A stretch of DNA of 64,000 nucleotides from Streptomyces griseosporeus (GTDB taxonomy: Bacteria; Actinomycetota; Actinomycetes; Streptomycetales; Streptomycetaceae): contig NZ_BNBR01000002.1 of the NCBI RefSeq assembly GCF_014656055.1, forward strand, positions 747,164-811,163, in the 5' to 3' direction. The notes beneath the pieces are model-generated. The model had not been told where the DNA came from. It did not search any database and saw only the letters and a list, made by a program, of their open reading frames with translations. Positions 1 to 9,659 of this stretch are shown here, piece after piece. Each line of letters starts with the position of its first letter. Positions within the stretch are counted from its first letter, which is position 1. Made by a program: the position numbers and the translations under genes.

Positions 1-79
1 CGTATCCGGTGGCCTGCTGGTAGAACGCGGCCAGCCGGAGGGGGTCGGGGCAGTCGAGCGTGATGGCCGTCAGCTTCAT
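1..79 (-). CDS. VOC/glyoxalase-like protein, N-terminal fragment cut by the window edge
   Basis: Only the first 26 codons are inside the window. They read MKLTAITLDCPDPLRLAAFY followed by Q-Q-A-T-G-Y, the typical first strand and helix of a vicinal-oxygen-chelate (glyoxalase/bleomycin-resistance-like) domain, where a D-x-P-x-x-L-A-x-F-Y pattern opens the beta-alpha-beta module. Substrate cannot be inferred from the family. The start is the ATG whose complement is at 77-79. The gene is divergent from the rho paralogue. Confidence 0.6.
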   Translation of the reverse strand, partial: MKLTAITLDCPDPLRLAAFYQQATGY

Positions 80-388
80 CTGCAGGGGCACGGCACCTCC
101 GGGGGCGTGGCGCGGTCGGTGCGGCGAGCGTAACGTCACCCGCACGGACGCCGACCCGTCTGCTACACTGCGATCAGCACGTGTGTATGCTTCGTCGTGA
201 GCGCCGGTGCGGATCATCTCCCCGGTTCTCTTTTTCTTCCTCTCCACCTCCCTCGACGGTGTCGTTCCGTCGTACGTCAGGTGAGTTCTCCCGCCGCCCT
301 GAGGCGCGCTCAAGTGCCCTCCCGTCTCGCGGCCTCTCCCCTCCCCCGTATGCATCGCCTTCCGTAGTCCGTGAAAGGACCGACCTCC
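80..388 (+). promoter_or_regulatory. Intergenic region with long putative leader of the rho paralogue
   Basis: About 310 bases without a convincing gene separate the divergent VOC and rho-like genes. A TACACT hexamer at 164-169 could be a -10 element for the rightward gene, which would give a leader of about 210 nt. No clear -35 is visible. An ATG at 187 opens a reading frame through the leader, but its serine/arginine/proline-rich composition looks like chance. Canonical rho genes are often controlled through long leaders, so the length is notable, but nothing here proves attenuation. Confidence 0.3.
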
Positions 389-1537
<1,149 letters not shown>

Positions 1538-1567
1538 CCCGGCGCCCGCCCACCTCCCGGCGGACCG

Positions 1568-2926
1568 TCAGTGCCGCTTGAACTCGATCGGACCGGCGTT
1601 CATCTGGATCGTCCCGTCGGCCAGCAGCACGGGCCGGCGCTCCGTCATCCGGGCGCTGTAGGCCTCCACATGGCGGATCTCCGCCCCGTCGCCGCCGGTG
1701 AAGTCGACGAGCGCGATGGCCACCCAGTAGCGGGTGCTGGTGTTCTCGAACAGCGGCACGGTGACCGCGGAACCGCGCCCGTCGCTGACGACGACCTTCG
1801 CGCCGAAACTGCGGAACGAGCCGATGCCGTTGCTGACGGCCGAGTACGCGCACAGCAGGACATAGCCCTGCTCGTCGGGGCGCACGATGCGCAGCGTCTC
1901 GCTGCCGGGGACCCGGGCGTCGCCGTCGAGCTTGATGTACGGCGCCTTCTTCAGCGAGCCGCGGACCTTGTAGTAGACGACATCGGCGCGCCTGCCCTGC
2001 TTCGCCGTCGCCGGAACGGACTCCGGGGGCGCCCCGCCGGGCCGCAGCGGCTCGCCCTTGGGCGTGTGCCGCTTCCCGACCACCGTGCCCGGCGCCTTGG
2101 CGCCGCCCCGCAGGGCCTTGGCGGCAGGCACGAACAGGGCGTACAGGTCGAGGTCCGCGCCCTGCCGGCGACGCTCCTCGCTGCCGCCGTCCCACTCCAG
2201 CGTGGCCGTGACCACCAGGTCGCGATCGCCCTTGTCCAGGCTCATGGCGATACGGCCGCCCTTGTCGAGGCTGACCTTGCCGAGCGGCGGCTTGCCGAGG
2301 TTCGCCCGCACCGGGGCGGGCGCGGGCGCGGCGGCCACCGGGGGCTGCGCGGAGGGCTGCGGGGCCGGCACGGCGGGCTCCTCGGGCAGGGCCGGCTGCT
2401 GCGGCTCCTCCTCGGCGACGTCGATGCCGAAGTCGGTGGCCAGGCCCGCCAGTCCGTCGGCGTAGCCCTGGCCGATGGCGCGGATCTTCCAGGCCGGGCC
2501 GCGACGGTACAGCTCCGTGAGCAGCACCGCGCGCTCGCCGTCGGTGAGCGCCGGCTGGCGGAAGACCACCGGTTCCGCGCCCTCCTGCACGGCCTGCACG
2601 ACGACGTCCTTGACGTCGCGGAAGGTGCGGGTCGCGTCGTCGGGGTCGCAGCTGCCGACGAGGACGACCCGGTCGACGTCGGCGGGCAGCGCGGCCGGGT
2701 CGACCTCGACGCGTTCGGGGCCGGACGCGTCGGCGGCCCGGTGCTGGACGGCGCCGGACTCGGCGGACGGCTGGTTGTAGAAGACGAGGTCGTCGTCGGA
2801 GCGGACCTTGCCGTCCGCGGCGACCAGCAGGGCGCTGAGGTCGACCGGGTCGCCGTCGCAGCGCAGTTCAACCGTGATCCGGCCGTCCCCGACCGCCGTG
2901 TTCGCACCCTTGTCCAGCTCCGGCAT
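1568..2926 (-). CDS. Tandem TerD-domain protein (tellurium/stress resistance family)
   Basis: The 452-residue product carries two TerD-like domains. The N-terminal one (about 1-175) has DDDLVFYNQP, the calcium-binding signature of TerD. A Pro/Ala-rich linker (about 180-215) joins it to a second domain (about 220-452) with V-S-L-D-K-G-G-R-I and G-A-D-L-D-L-Y-A-L-F. TerD proteins are cytoplasmic Ca-binding proteins linked to tellurite resistance, phage defence and envelope stress; their biochemical activity is not settled. The chosen ATG gives the family start MPELDKG; an in-frame ATG nine codons upstream (MVKILWGWG) is less typical. The gene converges on the rho paralogue, and a TerB gene lies about 48 kb away in the same window. 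Confidence 0.8.
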   Translation of the reverse strand: MPELDKGANTAVGDGRITVELRCDGDPVDLSALLVAADGKVRSDDDLVFYNQPSAESGAVQHRAADASGPERVEVDPAALPADVDRVVLVGSCDPDDATRTFRDVKDVVVQAVQEGAEPVVFRQPALTDGERAVLLTELYRRGPAWKIRAIGQGYADGLAGLATDFGIDVAEEEPQQPALPEEPAVPAPQPSAQPPVAAAPAPAPVRANLGKPPLGKVSLDKGGRIAMSLDKGDRDLVVTATLEWDGGSEERRRQGADLDLYALFVPAAKALRGGAKAPGTVVGKRHTPKGEPLRPGGAPPESVPATAKQGRRADVVYYKVRGSLKKAPYIKLDGDARVPGSETLRIVRPDEQGYVLLCAYSAVSNGIGSFRSFGAKVVVSDGRGSAVTVPLFENTSTRYWVAIALVDFTGGDGAEIRHVEAYSARMTERRPVLLADGTIQMNAGPIEFKRH

Positions 2927-3127
2927 GCCCCACCCCCACAGGATCTTCACCATCGTCTTTCGGCCACCTTGTCACACCGGAGGCGCGGGGAACGCGCGTT
3001 CGCCGTACTCGGTGACGATCTTCCCGGCGCGAGCCGGCCCGCCGTGACGTGCGGCATCCGGGTGCTCGGGCGGGGCGTTCGGCCCAGCCGGGTGGCGGAC
3101 GGAGCGTCAGTTCCTACGTTGATTCAT

Positions 3128-4312
3128 ATGATCAACGGATTCTCCTCCCGGACGCTTCTGTCGGTGTGCGCTCTCTCCGTCGCGGGCGTCCTGGCGCTCG
3201 CGCCCGTCGCAGCGGCCGCCGGGGGCGAGCCCACGCCGGGCCGACCGCGGGCGGTACCGGCGCACGCGTCGCTGCTGTACCGGCCCGGCACCCAGGTGCG
3301 CCCGCACCCCGGGGCGCCCCGGGTGCCCGCGGTCTCCGCGCTGTCGTGGGTGGTGGCCGACGCCGACAGCGGGGACGTCCTCGCCGCGCACGCCGCGCAC
3401 CGCAGACTGCCGCCCGCCAGCACCCTGAAGACGCTGTTCGCGCTGACCGTGCTGCCGTCACTCCCGGCCGGTCTGGAGCACACGGTCAGCGAGGAGGAGC
3501 TGCGCGGCATCGGCGCGGGCAGCAGCCTGGTCGGCGTCGCCGAGGGACGGACGTACCGGATCGCGGACCTGTGGCGCGGGGTCTTCCTGAACTCCGGCAA
3601 CGACGCCGTGCACGTCCTCGCCGCCCTCAACGGCGGCTGGTCGGCCACCGCGGCCCGGATGCAGGCCAAGGCCCGCGCCCTGGGCGCCCGGGACACACAC
3701 GTGCTGTCCCCCGACGGCTACGACACACCGGGCCAGGTGTCCTCGGCGTACGACCTCGCCGTGTTCGGCCGGGAGGGGCTGCGCAACGCCGACTTCGCGC
3801 GCTACTGCCGTACCGTCTCGGCGCCGTTCCCGGGCGGCGGCGGATGGTCGTACGACATCCAGAACACCAACCGGCTGCTGACCGGGGCCGACGGCGTGGA
3901 GCGCTACCCGGGGCTGATCGGCGTCAAGAACGGCTACACCACCCACGCCGGCAACACCCTGGTCGCGGCGGCCCGCCGGGACGGTCGCACGCTGGTGGTG
4001 ACCGTGATGAACCCTCAGGAGGGCGGCGGGTTCGCGGTCTACGAGGAGGCGCGGGCGCTGCTGGACTGGGGGTTCGCGGCGGCCGGGCGGGTCGATCCGG
4101 TGGGCTCGCTGGAGGCGGGGCTGGCCGGGCCGCGGCCCGGCCAGGCGGTGACGGCGGCCCCGGTCTCCGCCACGGTCGCCGTCGCGACCGGGGAGAAGCC
4201 GCACGGCTCCGGCTGGGGTCCCGCGGCGGCCGTCACGGGGGCCGCCTGCCTGGGGGCCGGGGGTGTGGCGTTCGCGTTGCGGCGCAGGGGCGGGGACGCT
4301 GCGGAAGGGTGA
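3128..4312 (+). CDS. Secreted D-alanyl-D-alanine carboxypeptidase (PBP5/DacC-like serine hydrolase)
   Basis: This 394-residue protein begins with a signal peptide (L-L-S-V-C-A-L-S-V-A-G-V-L-A, cleavage likely in A-A-A-A-G). It has the three penicillin-binding motifs: S-T-L-K at about 97-100, S-G-N at about 156-158 and K-N-G-Y-T near 267, where K-T-G is the usual form. Such enzymes trim the terminal D-Ala from peptidoglycan stem peptides outside the membrane. The C-terminus has one hydrophobic segment followed by R-R-R, so the protein is probably membrane-anchored like other low-mass PBPs. The ATG at 3128 has no good ribosome site; an upstream TTG at 3119 or GTG is possible. Confidence 0.85.
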   Translation: MINGFSSRTLLSVCALSVAGVLALAPVAAAAGGEPTPGRPRAVPAHASLLYRPGTQVRPHPGAPRVPAVSALSWVVADADSGDVLAAHAAHRRLPPASTLKTLFALTVLPSLPAGLEHTVSEEELRGIGAGSSLVGVAEGRTYRIADLWRGVFLNSGNDAVHVLAALNGGWSATAARMQAKARALGARDTHVLSPDGYDTPGQVSSAYDLAVFGREGLRNADFARYCRTVSAPFPGGGGWSYDIQNTNRLLTGADGVERYPGLIGVKNGYTTHAGNTLVAAARRDGRTLVVTVMNPQEGGGFAVYEEARALLDWGFAAAGRVDPVGSLEAGLAGPRPGQAVTAAPVSATVAVATGEKPHGSGWGPAAAVTGAACLGAGGVAFALRRRGGDAAEG

Positions 4313-4362
4313 CCGGGGGCAGCGGGGACACGAGGGTGGCAGGCGCGGTGCGTGGTCTCCCG

Positions 4363-5694
4363 TCAGGCGAACCGGGAGCTGGGCACCGGGCCCGCGGAGC
4401 GCAGTCCGTCGCGGGGGCCGCGCAGCCAGGTGTCCGCGACCGCCGTCGCCAGGTCCGTCAGGCGGGCCGGCGGGTCCGCCGGTGCGCTGCCGTCGCCCTC
4501 GTCCGGCGTCGGGTCCGCGCCGGTGATCTCCGCGGCGATCTCCGCCGCCGGGCGGTCGTCGGCCGGGCTCCGCCCCACCTCGCCGTTCTCGTCCAGCCGC
4601 ATCCGCTCCGCCCAGGGCGCGGTCAGGTGCTGGTGCAGCAGGCCCACGCTGTCGGCGGCGACGGCCGGCGGGTCGGTCCAGCAGCTCGCGTGCTCGTGCA
4701 GCACCTGGCCCGGCGCCCGCTCGCGCAACGCGGCCAGGATCTCCGGCCCCCGTTCCGTGCCCGCCAGCTCGTTCAGGTCGTGCGCCACCACCACCGTGCC
4801 GGGCTCCGCGCCCTCGAACGGCCGCGCCGGCAGACCCAGCACCTCGGCCGCGGCCAGCCCGAGGACGTGGCTGTCGCGGTCGGACAGCAGCGCCACCGCG
4901 TCCGGGCGGACGCCGGTCGCCTCCAGCACCGCCTTCAGCCGCAGCAGGCCCCGCAGGCACAGGTCGTAGGAGTCCTGCAGCCACGCGTACCGGCCGTTCA
5001 TGCCCGCGTCGAAGCCGAACGGCGACAGCGTGCCGAGCAGGGTGCCGCCCATGACGTACTGCCAGCCGCGCAGGTCGGTGCCGTCCAGCGGGCTCGCCTG
5101 CGCCGCGCTCGCGGCCCGCTGGAGCATGGCGCGCTGCCGGTCGCGGGCGGGCAGCCAGACCCGGTCGTCCGGGTCGGCCGCCGGGTCGGACAGCAGGTCG
5201 TGCTGGCGGCGGGCGAGGTCCAGGTCGCCGGACATGAGCGCGTTGTACGCGAGCAGGTAGCGGTCCGGCCAGTCCGCCAGCGTCTCCTCACGGGCGCTCA
5301 GGACCGTCACCGCCTCGCGGTGACGGTCCTCGCGCTCGTACGCCGTGACCAGTTCCCGCAGCACCGCCGCGGACTGCGGGGCCTGCCGCAGTGCCTCGCC
5401 CAGGGCGGGGATCGCCAGGACCGGCACCCCCCGCTCGACGCAGGCGTACCCGAAGTCGTACTGCTCCTGGGCCCGTTCGGGGCGGGCGGCCAGGGCCTCG
5501 GCGGCCTGCCGCAGGTCGTCGAAGCCGGCTGCCGCTGCCGCACGCGCCGTGACCTGGACGACCTCCGCGAGCGGTGCCTCCTCGGCCGCCGCCCGCAGCA
5601 CGCGCAGCGCGCCGGGTAGGTCACCGGCGTCCAGCGACTCCCACGCCTTGAGCAGTTCGGGGGACTTGGGCCGGCGATTCTTCCGCGAGAACAT
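4363..5694 (-). CDS. TPR-like cytoplasmic protein of unknown function
   Basis: The 443-residue product starts with a basic stretch (MFSRKNRRPKS), followed by Ala/Leu-rich helical pairs such as L-D-A-G-D-L-P-G-A-L-R-V-L-R-A-A, typical of tetratricopeptide repeats, out to about residue 200. A conserved-looking second half contains V-A-L-L-S-D-R-D-S-H-V-L-G-L and T-V-V-V-A-H-D-L-N-E-L, a Rossmann-like alternation that I cannot assign to a family. No signal peptide or membrane segment is seen. The ATG at 5694 has GTGAGGAT as ribosome site; a GTG five codons upstream is in frame. The gene converges with the carboxypeptidase gene. Function unknown; a scaffold role would be inference only. Confidence 0.65.
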   Translation of the reverse strand: MFSRKNRRPKSPELLKAWESLDAGDLPGALRVLRAAAEEAPLAEVVQVTARAAAAAGFDDLRQAAEALAARPERAQEQYDFGYACVERGVPVLAIPALGEALRQAPQSAAVLRELVTAYEREDRHREAVTVLSAREETLADWPDRYLLAYNALMSGDLDLARRQHDLLSDPAADPDDRVWLPARDRQRAMLQRAASAAQASPLDGTDLRGWQYVMGGTLLGTLSPFGFDAGMNGRYAWLQDSYDLCLRGLLRLKAVLEATGVRPDAVALLSDRDSHVLGLAAAEVLGLPARPFEGAEPGTVVVAHDLNELAGTERGPEILAALRERAPGQVLHEHASCWTDPPAVAADSVGLLHQHLTAPWAERMRLDENGEVGRSPADDRPAAEIAAEITGADPTPDEGDGSAPADPPARLTDLATAVADTWLRGPRDGLRSAGPVPSSRFA

Positions 5695-5752
5695 GCCCCG
5701 GATCCTCACCGATGCGTCGCCGCCGCCTCAACCGGATTTGTCCGCGGCGGCC

Positions 5753-6682
5753 TCAGAAGACCGACAGGCCCGTGAGGGTGGTGAAGCGGTCCAGCGCCGC
5801 CACGCCCGCCACCGAGTTGCCCCGCTCGTCCAGGCCCGGGCTCCACACGCACAGCGTGCAGCGCCCGGGGACGACGGCGATGATGCCGCCGCCCACGCCG
5901 CTCTTGCCGGGCAGGCCGACCCGGTACGCGAAGTCGCCCGCCGCGTCGTACGTCCCGCAGGTCAGCATGATCGCGTTGACCTGCTTGGCCTGGCTGCGGG
6001 TGAGCAGCCGGCTGCCGTCGGCGCGGACGCCGTGCCGGGCGAGGAACGTCGTGGCCAGCGCCAGGTCCGCGCAGGAGGCGCTGATCGAGCACTGCCGGAA
6101 GTACTGGTCGAGCAGCTCGGGGACGGGGTTGTCGATGTTGCCGTACGACGCCATGAAGTGGGCGAGGGCGGCGTTGCGGTCGCCGTGCGCCGTCTCGGAG
6201 GCGGCGACCTCCTCGTCGAAGTCCAGCTCCGGATTGCCGCTCTCGGCCCGCAGGAACGCGCGGAGTTCACCCGCCGCGTCGCCGGTACGGGTGTGCAGGC
6301 GGTCGGTGACGACGAGGGCGCCCGCGTTGATGAACGGGTTGCGCGGGATGCCGTTCTCGTACTCCAGCTGCACCAGGGAGTTGAACGGGTTGCCGGACGG
6401 CTCGCGGCCCACGTGCTCCCACAGGGCGTCGCCCTCGCGGGCCAGGTCCAGCGCGAGCGTGAAGACCTTGGTGATGGACTGCGCGGAGAACGGCTCGCGC
6501 CAGTCCCCCACGCCGTACACCGTGCCGTCCAGCTCCGCGACGGCCATCCCGAAGCGGCGCGCGTCGCGGGCCGCGAGCGCCGGGATGTAGTCGGCGGGGC
6601 GCCCTCGGCCGGGGGTGCGCTCGATCTCCTCCGCGATGCGGTGGAGGACCGGCTCGAAGGTCGTCGGCGGCGGCGTCGTCAT
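5753..6682 (-). CDS. glsA: Glutaminase
   Basis: The 309-residue protein matches bacterial glutaminase (GlsA) over its full length. It has the serine nucleophile motif S-I-T-K in FSAQSITKVF, followed by N-P-F-N-S-L-V-Q-L-E, G-I-P-R-N-P-F-I-N-A-G-A and a C-terminal G-K-S-G-V-G-G-G-I loop. It hydrolyses L-glutamine to glutamate and ammonia in the cytoplasm using a beta-lactamase-like fold. Its ATG overlaps the aspartase stop codon by 4 bp (ATGA), so the two are almost certainly co-transcribed and translationally coupled. The pair would release ammonia from Gln and Asp. Confidence 0.93.
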   Translation of the reverse strand: MTTPPPTTFEPVLHRIAEEIERTPGRGRPADYIPALAARDARRFGMAVAELDGTVYGVGDWREPFSAQSITKVFTLALDLAREGDALWEHVGREPSGNPFNSLVQLEYENGIPRNPFINAGALVVTDRLHTRTGDAAGELRAFLRAESGNPELDFDEEVAASETAHGDRNAALAHFMASYGNIDNPVPELLDQYFRQCSISASCADLALATTFLARHGVRADGSRLLTRSQAKQVNAIMLTCGTYDAAGDFAYRVGLPGKSGVGGGIIAVVPGRCTLCVWSPGLDERGNSVAGVAALDRFTTLTGLSVF

Positions 6683-8112
6683 GATCGGTATTGTGCCTTC
6701 GGTGCGTCTTCGCGCTGCGTCGTCGAGCCCGCCAGCACCTCCGGGCGGAGCAGCGCCGCGAGCCGATCCGCGGGCAGCAGGCCCTTCTCCAGGACCAGTT
6801 CGGCCACGCCCCGGCCGGTGGCGAGGGCCTCCTTGGCGATGTCCGTCGCGGCCGTGTACCCGATGTGCGGGTTCAGGGCCGTCACCAGGCCGATCGAGTC
6901 CTCGACCGTCGCCCGCAGCCGGTCCGTGTTCGCGGTGATGCCGTCCACGCAGCGCTCGGCGAGCGTGACGCAGGCGCGCTCCAGGTGCGTGATCGACTCC
7001 GAGAGGGAGTGCAGGATGATCGGCTCGAACGCGTTGAGCTGGAGCTGGCCCGCCTCGGCCGCCATCGTGATGGCCACGTCGTTGCCGATCACCTCGAAGG
7101 CGACCTGGTTCACGACCTCGGGGATCACCGGGTTCACCTTGCCCGGCATGATCGACGAACCCGCCTGTACCGGGGGCAGGTTGATCTCGCCCAGGCCGGC
7201 GCGCGGGCCCGAGGAGAGCAGGCGCAGGTCGTTGCAGCTCTTGGAGAGCTTGACCGCGATGCGCTTCAGCACGCCGGACATCTGGACGAACGCGCCGCAG
7301 TCCTGGGTGGCCTCGACGAGGTTGGCGGCGGTCACGAGGGAGAGGCCGGTGATCGCGGCGAGGTGGCGGCGGGCGGCCTCGGCGTAGCCCGCGGGGGCGT
7401 TGAGGCCCGTGCCGATCGCGGTGGCGCCGAGGTTGATCTCGTGGATCAGCTCGACCGCCTCGGCGAGACGGCTACGGTCTTCCTCGATCATCACGGCGAA
7501 TGTGGAGAACTCCTGGCCGAGCGTCATGGGGACGGCGTCCTGGAGCTGGGTGCGGCCCATCTTCAGTACGTCGCGGAACTCCACCGCCTTGCGGGCGAAG
7601 GCGTCCTGCAGCACGGCCATCGCCTTCAGCAGGCCGCGGACCGCGAAGACCGTCGCGATCTTGACGGCGGTCGGGTAGACGTCGTTGGTCGACTGGCCGA
7701 GGTTGACGTCCTCGTTGGGGTGCAGGTGGTGGTACTCGCCCTTGGCGTGGCCGAGCAGTTCCAGGGCGCGGTTGGCGACGACCTCGTTGGCGTTCATGTT
7801 GGTGGAGGTGCCGGCGCCGCCCTGGATGACGTCCACGACGAACTGGTCGTGCAGCTTGCCGGAGCGGATCTCGCGGCAGGCGGCGACGATGGCGGCGGCC
7901 TTGGGGGGTGCGAGGAGGCCGAGTTCCTCGTTGGCGAGGGCGGCGGCCTCCTTCACTGCGGCGAGGGCGTTTATGAGGTGGGGGTAGGCGGAGATGGGGG
8001 TGCCGGTGATGGGGAAGTTCTCGGTTGCCCGGAGGGTGTGGATGCCCCAGTAGGCGTCGGTGGGGACGGGGCGGGTGCCGAGGAGGTCGTGTTCGGGGCG
8101 GGTGGGGGTCAC
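6679..8112 (-). CDS. aspA: Aspartate ammonia-lyase (aspartase)
   Basis: The 477-residue protein belongs to the fumarase/aspartase superfamily. The signature G-S-S-I-M-P-G-K-V-N-P-V is complete, and T-N-M-N-A-N-E-V, G-Q-S-T-N-D-V and G-R-T-Q-L-Q-D-A-V-P are all present. It deaminates L-aspartate to fumarate plus ammonia. The last group favours aspartase over class II fumarase, although the two families are close. The start is a GTG with GAGG about 8 nt upstream. It leads a two-gene unit with glsA and sits downstream of the asparaginase operon on the same strand, so aspartate made from asparagine could feed straight into it. Confidence 0.9.
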   Translation of the reverse strand: MTPTRPEHDLLGTRPVPTDAYWGIHTLRATENFPITGTPISAYPHLINALAAVKEAAALANEELGLLAPPKAAAIVAACREIRSGKLHDQFVVDVIQGGAGTSTNMNANEVVANRALELLGHAKGEYHHLHPNEDVNLGQSTNDVYPTAVKIATVFAVRGLLKAMAVLQDAFARKAVEFRDVLKMGRTQLQDAVPMTLGQEFSTFAVMIEEDRSRLAEAVELIHEINLGATAIGTGLNAPAGYAEAARRHLAAITGLSLVTAANLVEATQDCGAFVQMSGVLKRIAVKLSKSCNDLRLLSSGPRAGLGEINLPPVQAGSSIMPGKVNPVIPEVVNQVAFEVIGNDVAITMAAEAGQLQLNAFEPIILHSLSESITHLERACVTLAERCVDGITANTDRLRATVEDSIGLVTALNPHIGYTAATDIAKEALATGRGVAELVLEKGLLPADRLAALLRPEVLAGSTTQREDAPKAQYRS

Positions 8113-8606
8113 GGGGTGTGCCTCGCTTCGTGGTGGGTTTGGGTGCGTGGGTGGGTGTGGGTGGGTGGGTGGCTGGTCGCGCAGTTCCCCGCGCCCCTTT
8201 TTTGCCTGCGGCGGCCCGTTTCGGTGCGTGGGTGGTTGCTGTAGCGCGCTCTGCCGGTGGGTGGGTCGGGGCCGCGCCGGGGGGTATCCGTCCTCGGTGC
8301 GCCGCTGCGTACGGTCAAATTCGTGCCGCCACTTTCCGGCGCCCGCTGCGGGCGGACACCCCCCGACACGTCCCCTGCTCGCCGTACGCGTCTACCGGCC
8401 GCCGTGACTGCGGCAGGCCGCCCCGCTGGGGTAGCGGGCAGCCGGCGCCGCCTCGTGACTTAGCTGCGGGCAGTCGTGCCGCTGGGGCGGCACGGGTGGG
8501 CGCAGCGGCACCCCCGTAGCGCCGGGCCGGGCGACCCACCCCCGCCCAGCACCAGCGCCGGGTGCCAAGCCACGTAGCTGCGGGCAGCGTGCCCGGTGGC
8601 GGTGGG
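8113..8606. repeat. Non-coding intergenic region with direct and inverted repeats
   Basis: About 490 bases between aspA and the asparaginase gene hold no credible gene. The 13-mer TAGCTGCGGGCAG occurs twice, at 8461-8473 and 8575-8587. A 9-bp inverted repeat, GTGCCGCTG (8476-8484) with CAGCGGCAC (8503-8511), could fold behind the asparaginase gene as a terminator. At 8179-8203 a GCGCAGTTCCCCGCGCCCC stretch ends in six T. This kind of block recurs between Streptomyces genes as far as I recall. The aspA promoter must lie in the part near 8113-8200, but I cannot pick it out. Confidence 0.55.
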
Positions 8607-9659
8607 TCAGCTGTGCGGCGGAAGGGGGTCCAGGGCGCGGACCGGGTGGATCGCGCCGACCGGGTGGCCTCCGCCCAGGAGGGGCTCGCCTGCGAAGGGC
8701 GTGAGGAGGGTCGGGTCGACGCCCGCGAGGGCGAGCGCCGCCGCCGAGACCGGGATGCGCGCCCGGTTCGCGCCGTCGGCTATCTTCACCGCGATCGCCC
8801 GGCCGTCGGGCAGCGCCGCGACCTGGACGCCCTCGAAGCCGTCCTTGGCGAGGAGGCCGGGGACCGCCCGCATCAGGGCGGCCACGTCACGGCCGGAGCC
8901 GGAGGCCATCTCGGCGTGGTCGCGCATCGCGTCGGCCACCTTGGCCTCGGGTGTGCCGGGCGCCGCGGTGGTGATGCGGGCCGCGGCGCGGGCGAGGCCG
9001 TGCAGGGAGACGGAGAAGAGCGGGGCGCCGCAGCCGTCGACGGTGACCTGGGCGACGTGCTGGCCGGTGAGGTCCTCGACGATCTCCGCGATGCCCTTCT
9101 GGAGGGGGTGGCCGGGGTCGAGGTAGTCCTCCAGGGACCAGCCGTTGAGCCGGCAGGTGTACAGCATCGCCGCGTGCTTGCCGGAGCAGTTCTGGGCGAG
9201 GCGGGACGGACCGCGGCCGTCGCGGATCCAGGCGTCGCGGACGACCGGGTCGTACGGCAGGTCGGGGACGTTGCGCAGGTCGTCCTCGGTGACGCCGGCG
9301 AGCTCCAGGATGCGGCGGGTGCCGGCGAGGTGGATCTCCTCGCCGGAGTGGCTGGCCGCGGCCAGGGAGAGGAGGTCGCCGTCGAGCGGCAGGCCCATGC
9401 GGACCATGGCCACGGCCTGGACCGGCTTGAGCGCCGAGCGGGGGTAGAACGCCGCCTCGATGTCGCCCAGTTGGAAGGCGACCCGCCCTTCGGGGTTCAG
9501 GACGGCCACCGAGCCGTAGTGGATGCCCTCGATCACGCCGCCGCGGACGACGTGGGCGACGGGGGCGTGGAGGGGTTCACGGATGGCGGGTGGGTCCGCG
9601 AGGGAACTGCTGTACATCACTGCCTGGTTCGGGGTGTCGTGGCCGGGCGCGGGGTTCAC
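8607..9659 (-). CDS. L-asparaginase, actinobacterial (Pfam asparaginase_II-like) type
   Basis: The product matches the non-classical asparaginase family common in actinobacteria and rhizobia. Conserved blocks include R-S-A-L-K-P-V-Q-A (family S-x-x-K), [16 protein letters not shown] and V-D-G-C-G-A-P. It hydrolyses asparagine to aspartate and ammonia. I chose the GTG at 9659 because it overlaps the permease stop by 4 bp (GTGA), giving 350 residues. The ATG at 9617, giving 336 residues and [10 protein letters not shown], is a reasonable alternative and closer to the conserved domain. It is the last gene of the regulator-permease-asparaginase operon. Confidence 0.88.
   Translation of the reverse strand: MNPAPGHDTPNQAVMYSSSLADPPAIREPLHAPVAHVVRGGVIEGIHYGSVAVLNPEGRVAFQLGDIEAAFYPRSALKPVQAVAMVRMGLPLDGDLLSLAAASHSGEEIHLAGTRRILELAGVTEDDLRNVPDLPYDPVVRDAWIRDGRGPSRLAQNCSGKHAAMLYTCRLNGWSLEDYLDPGHPLQKGIAEIVEDLTGQHVAQVTVDGCGAPLFSVSLHGLARAAARITTAAPGTPEAKVADAMRDHAEMASGSGRDVAALMRAVPGLLAKDGFEGVQVAALPDGRAIAVKIADGANRARIPVSAAALALAGVDPTLLTPFAGEPLLGGGHPVGAIHPVRALDPLPPHS

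Noticed and set aside
181..388. Possible leader peptide before the rho paralogue
   Set aside because: The frame starting at 187 has no ribosome site, and its Ser/Pro/Arg-rich sequence runs on out of frame into the rho gene; it looks like chance.
1571..4312. Very long plus-strand open frame covering the TerD gene region
   Set aside because: It is the GC-rich antisense frame of the TerD gene fused in frame with the real carboxypeptidase gene. The first half has Arg/Val/Gly-rich low-complexity sequence and no ribosome site at the supposed start.
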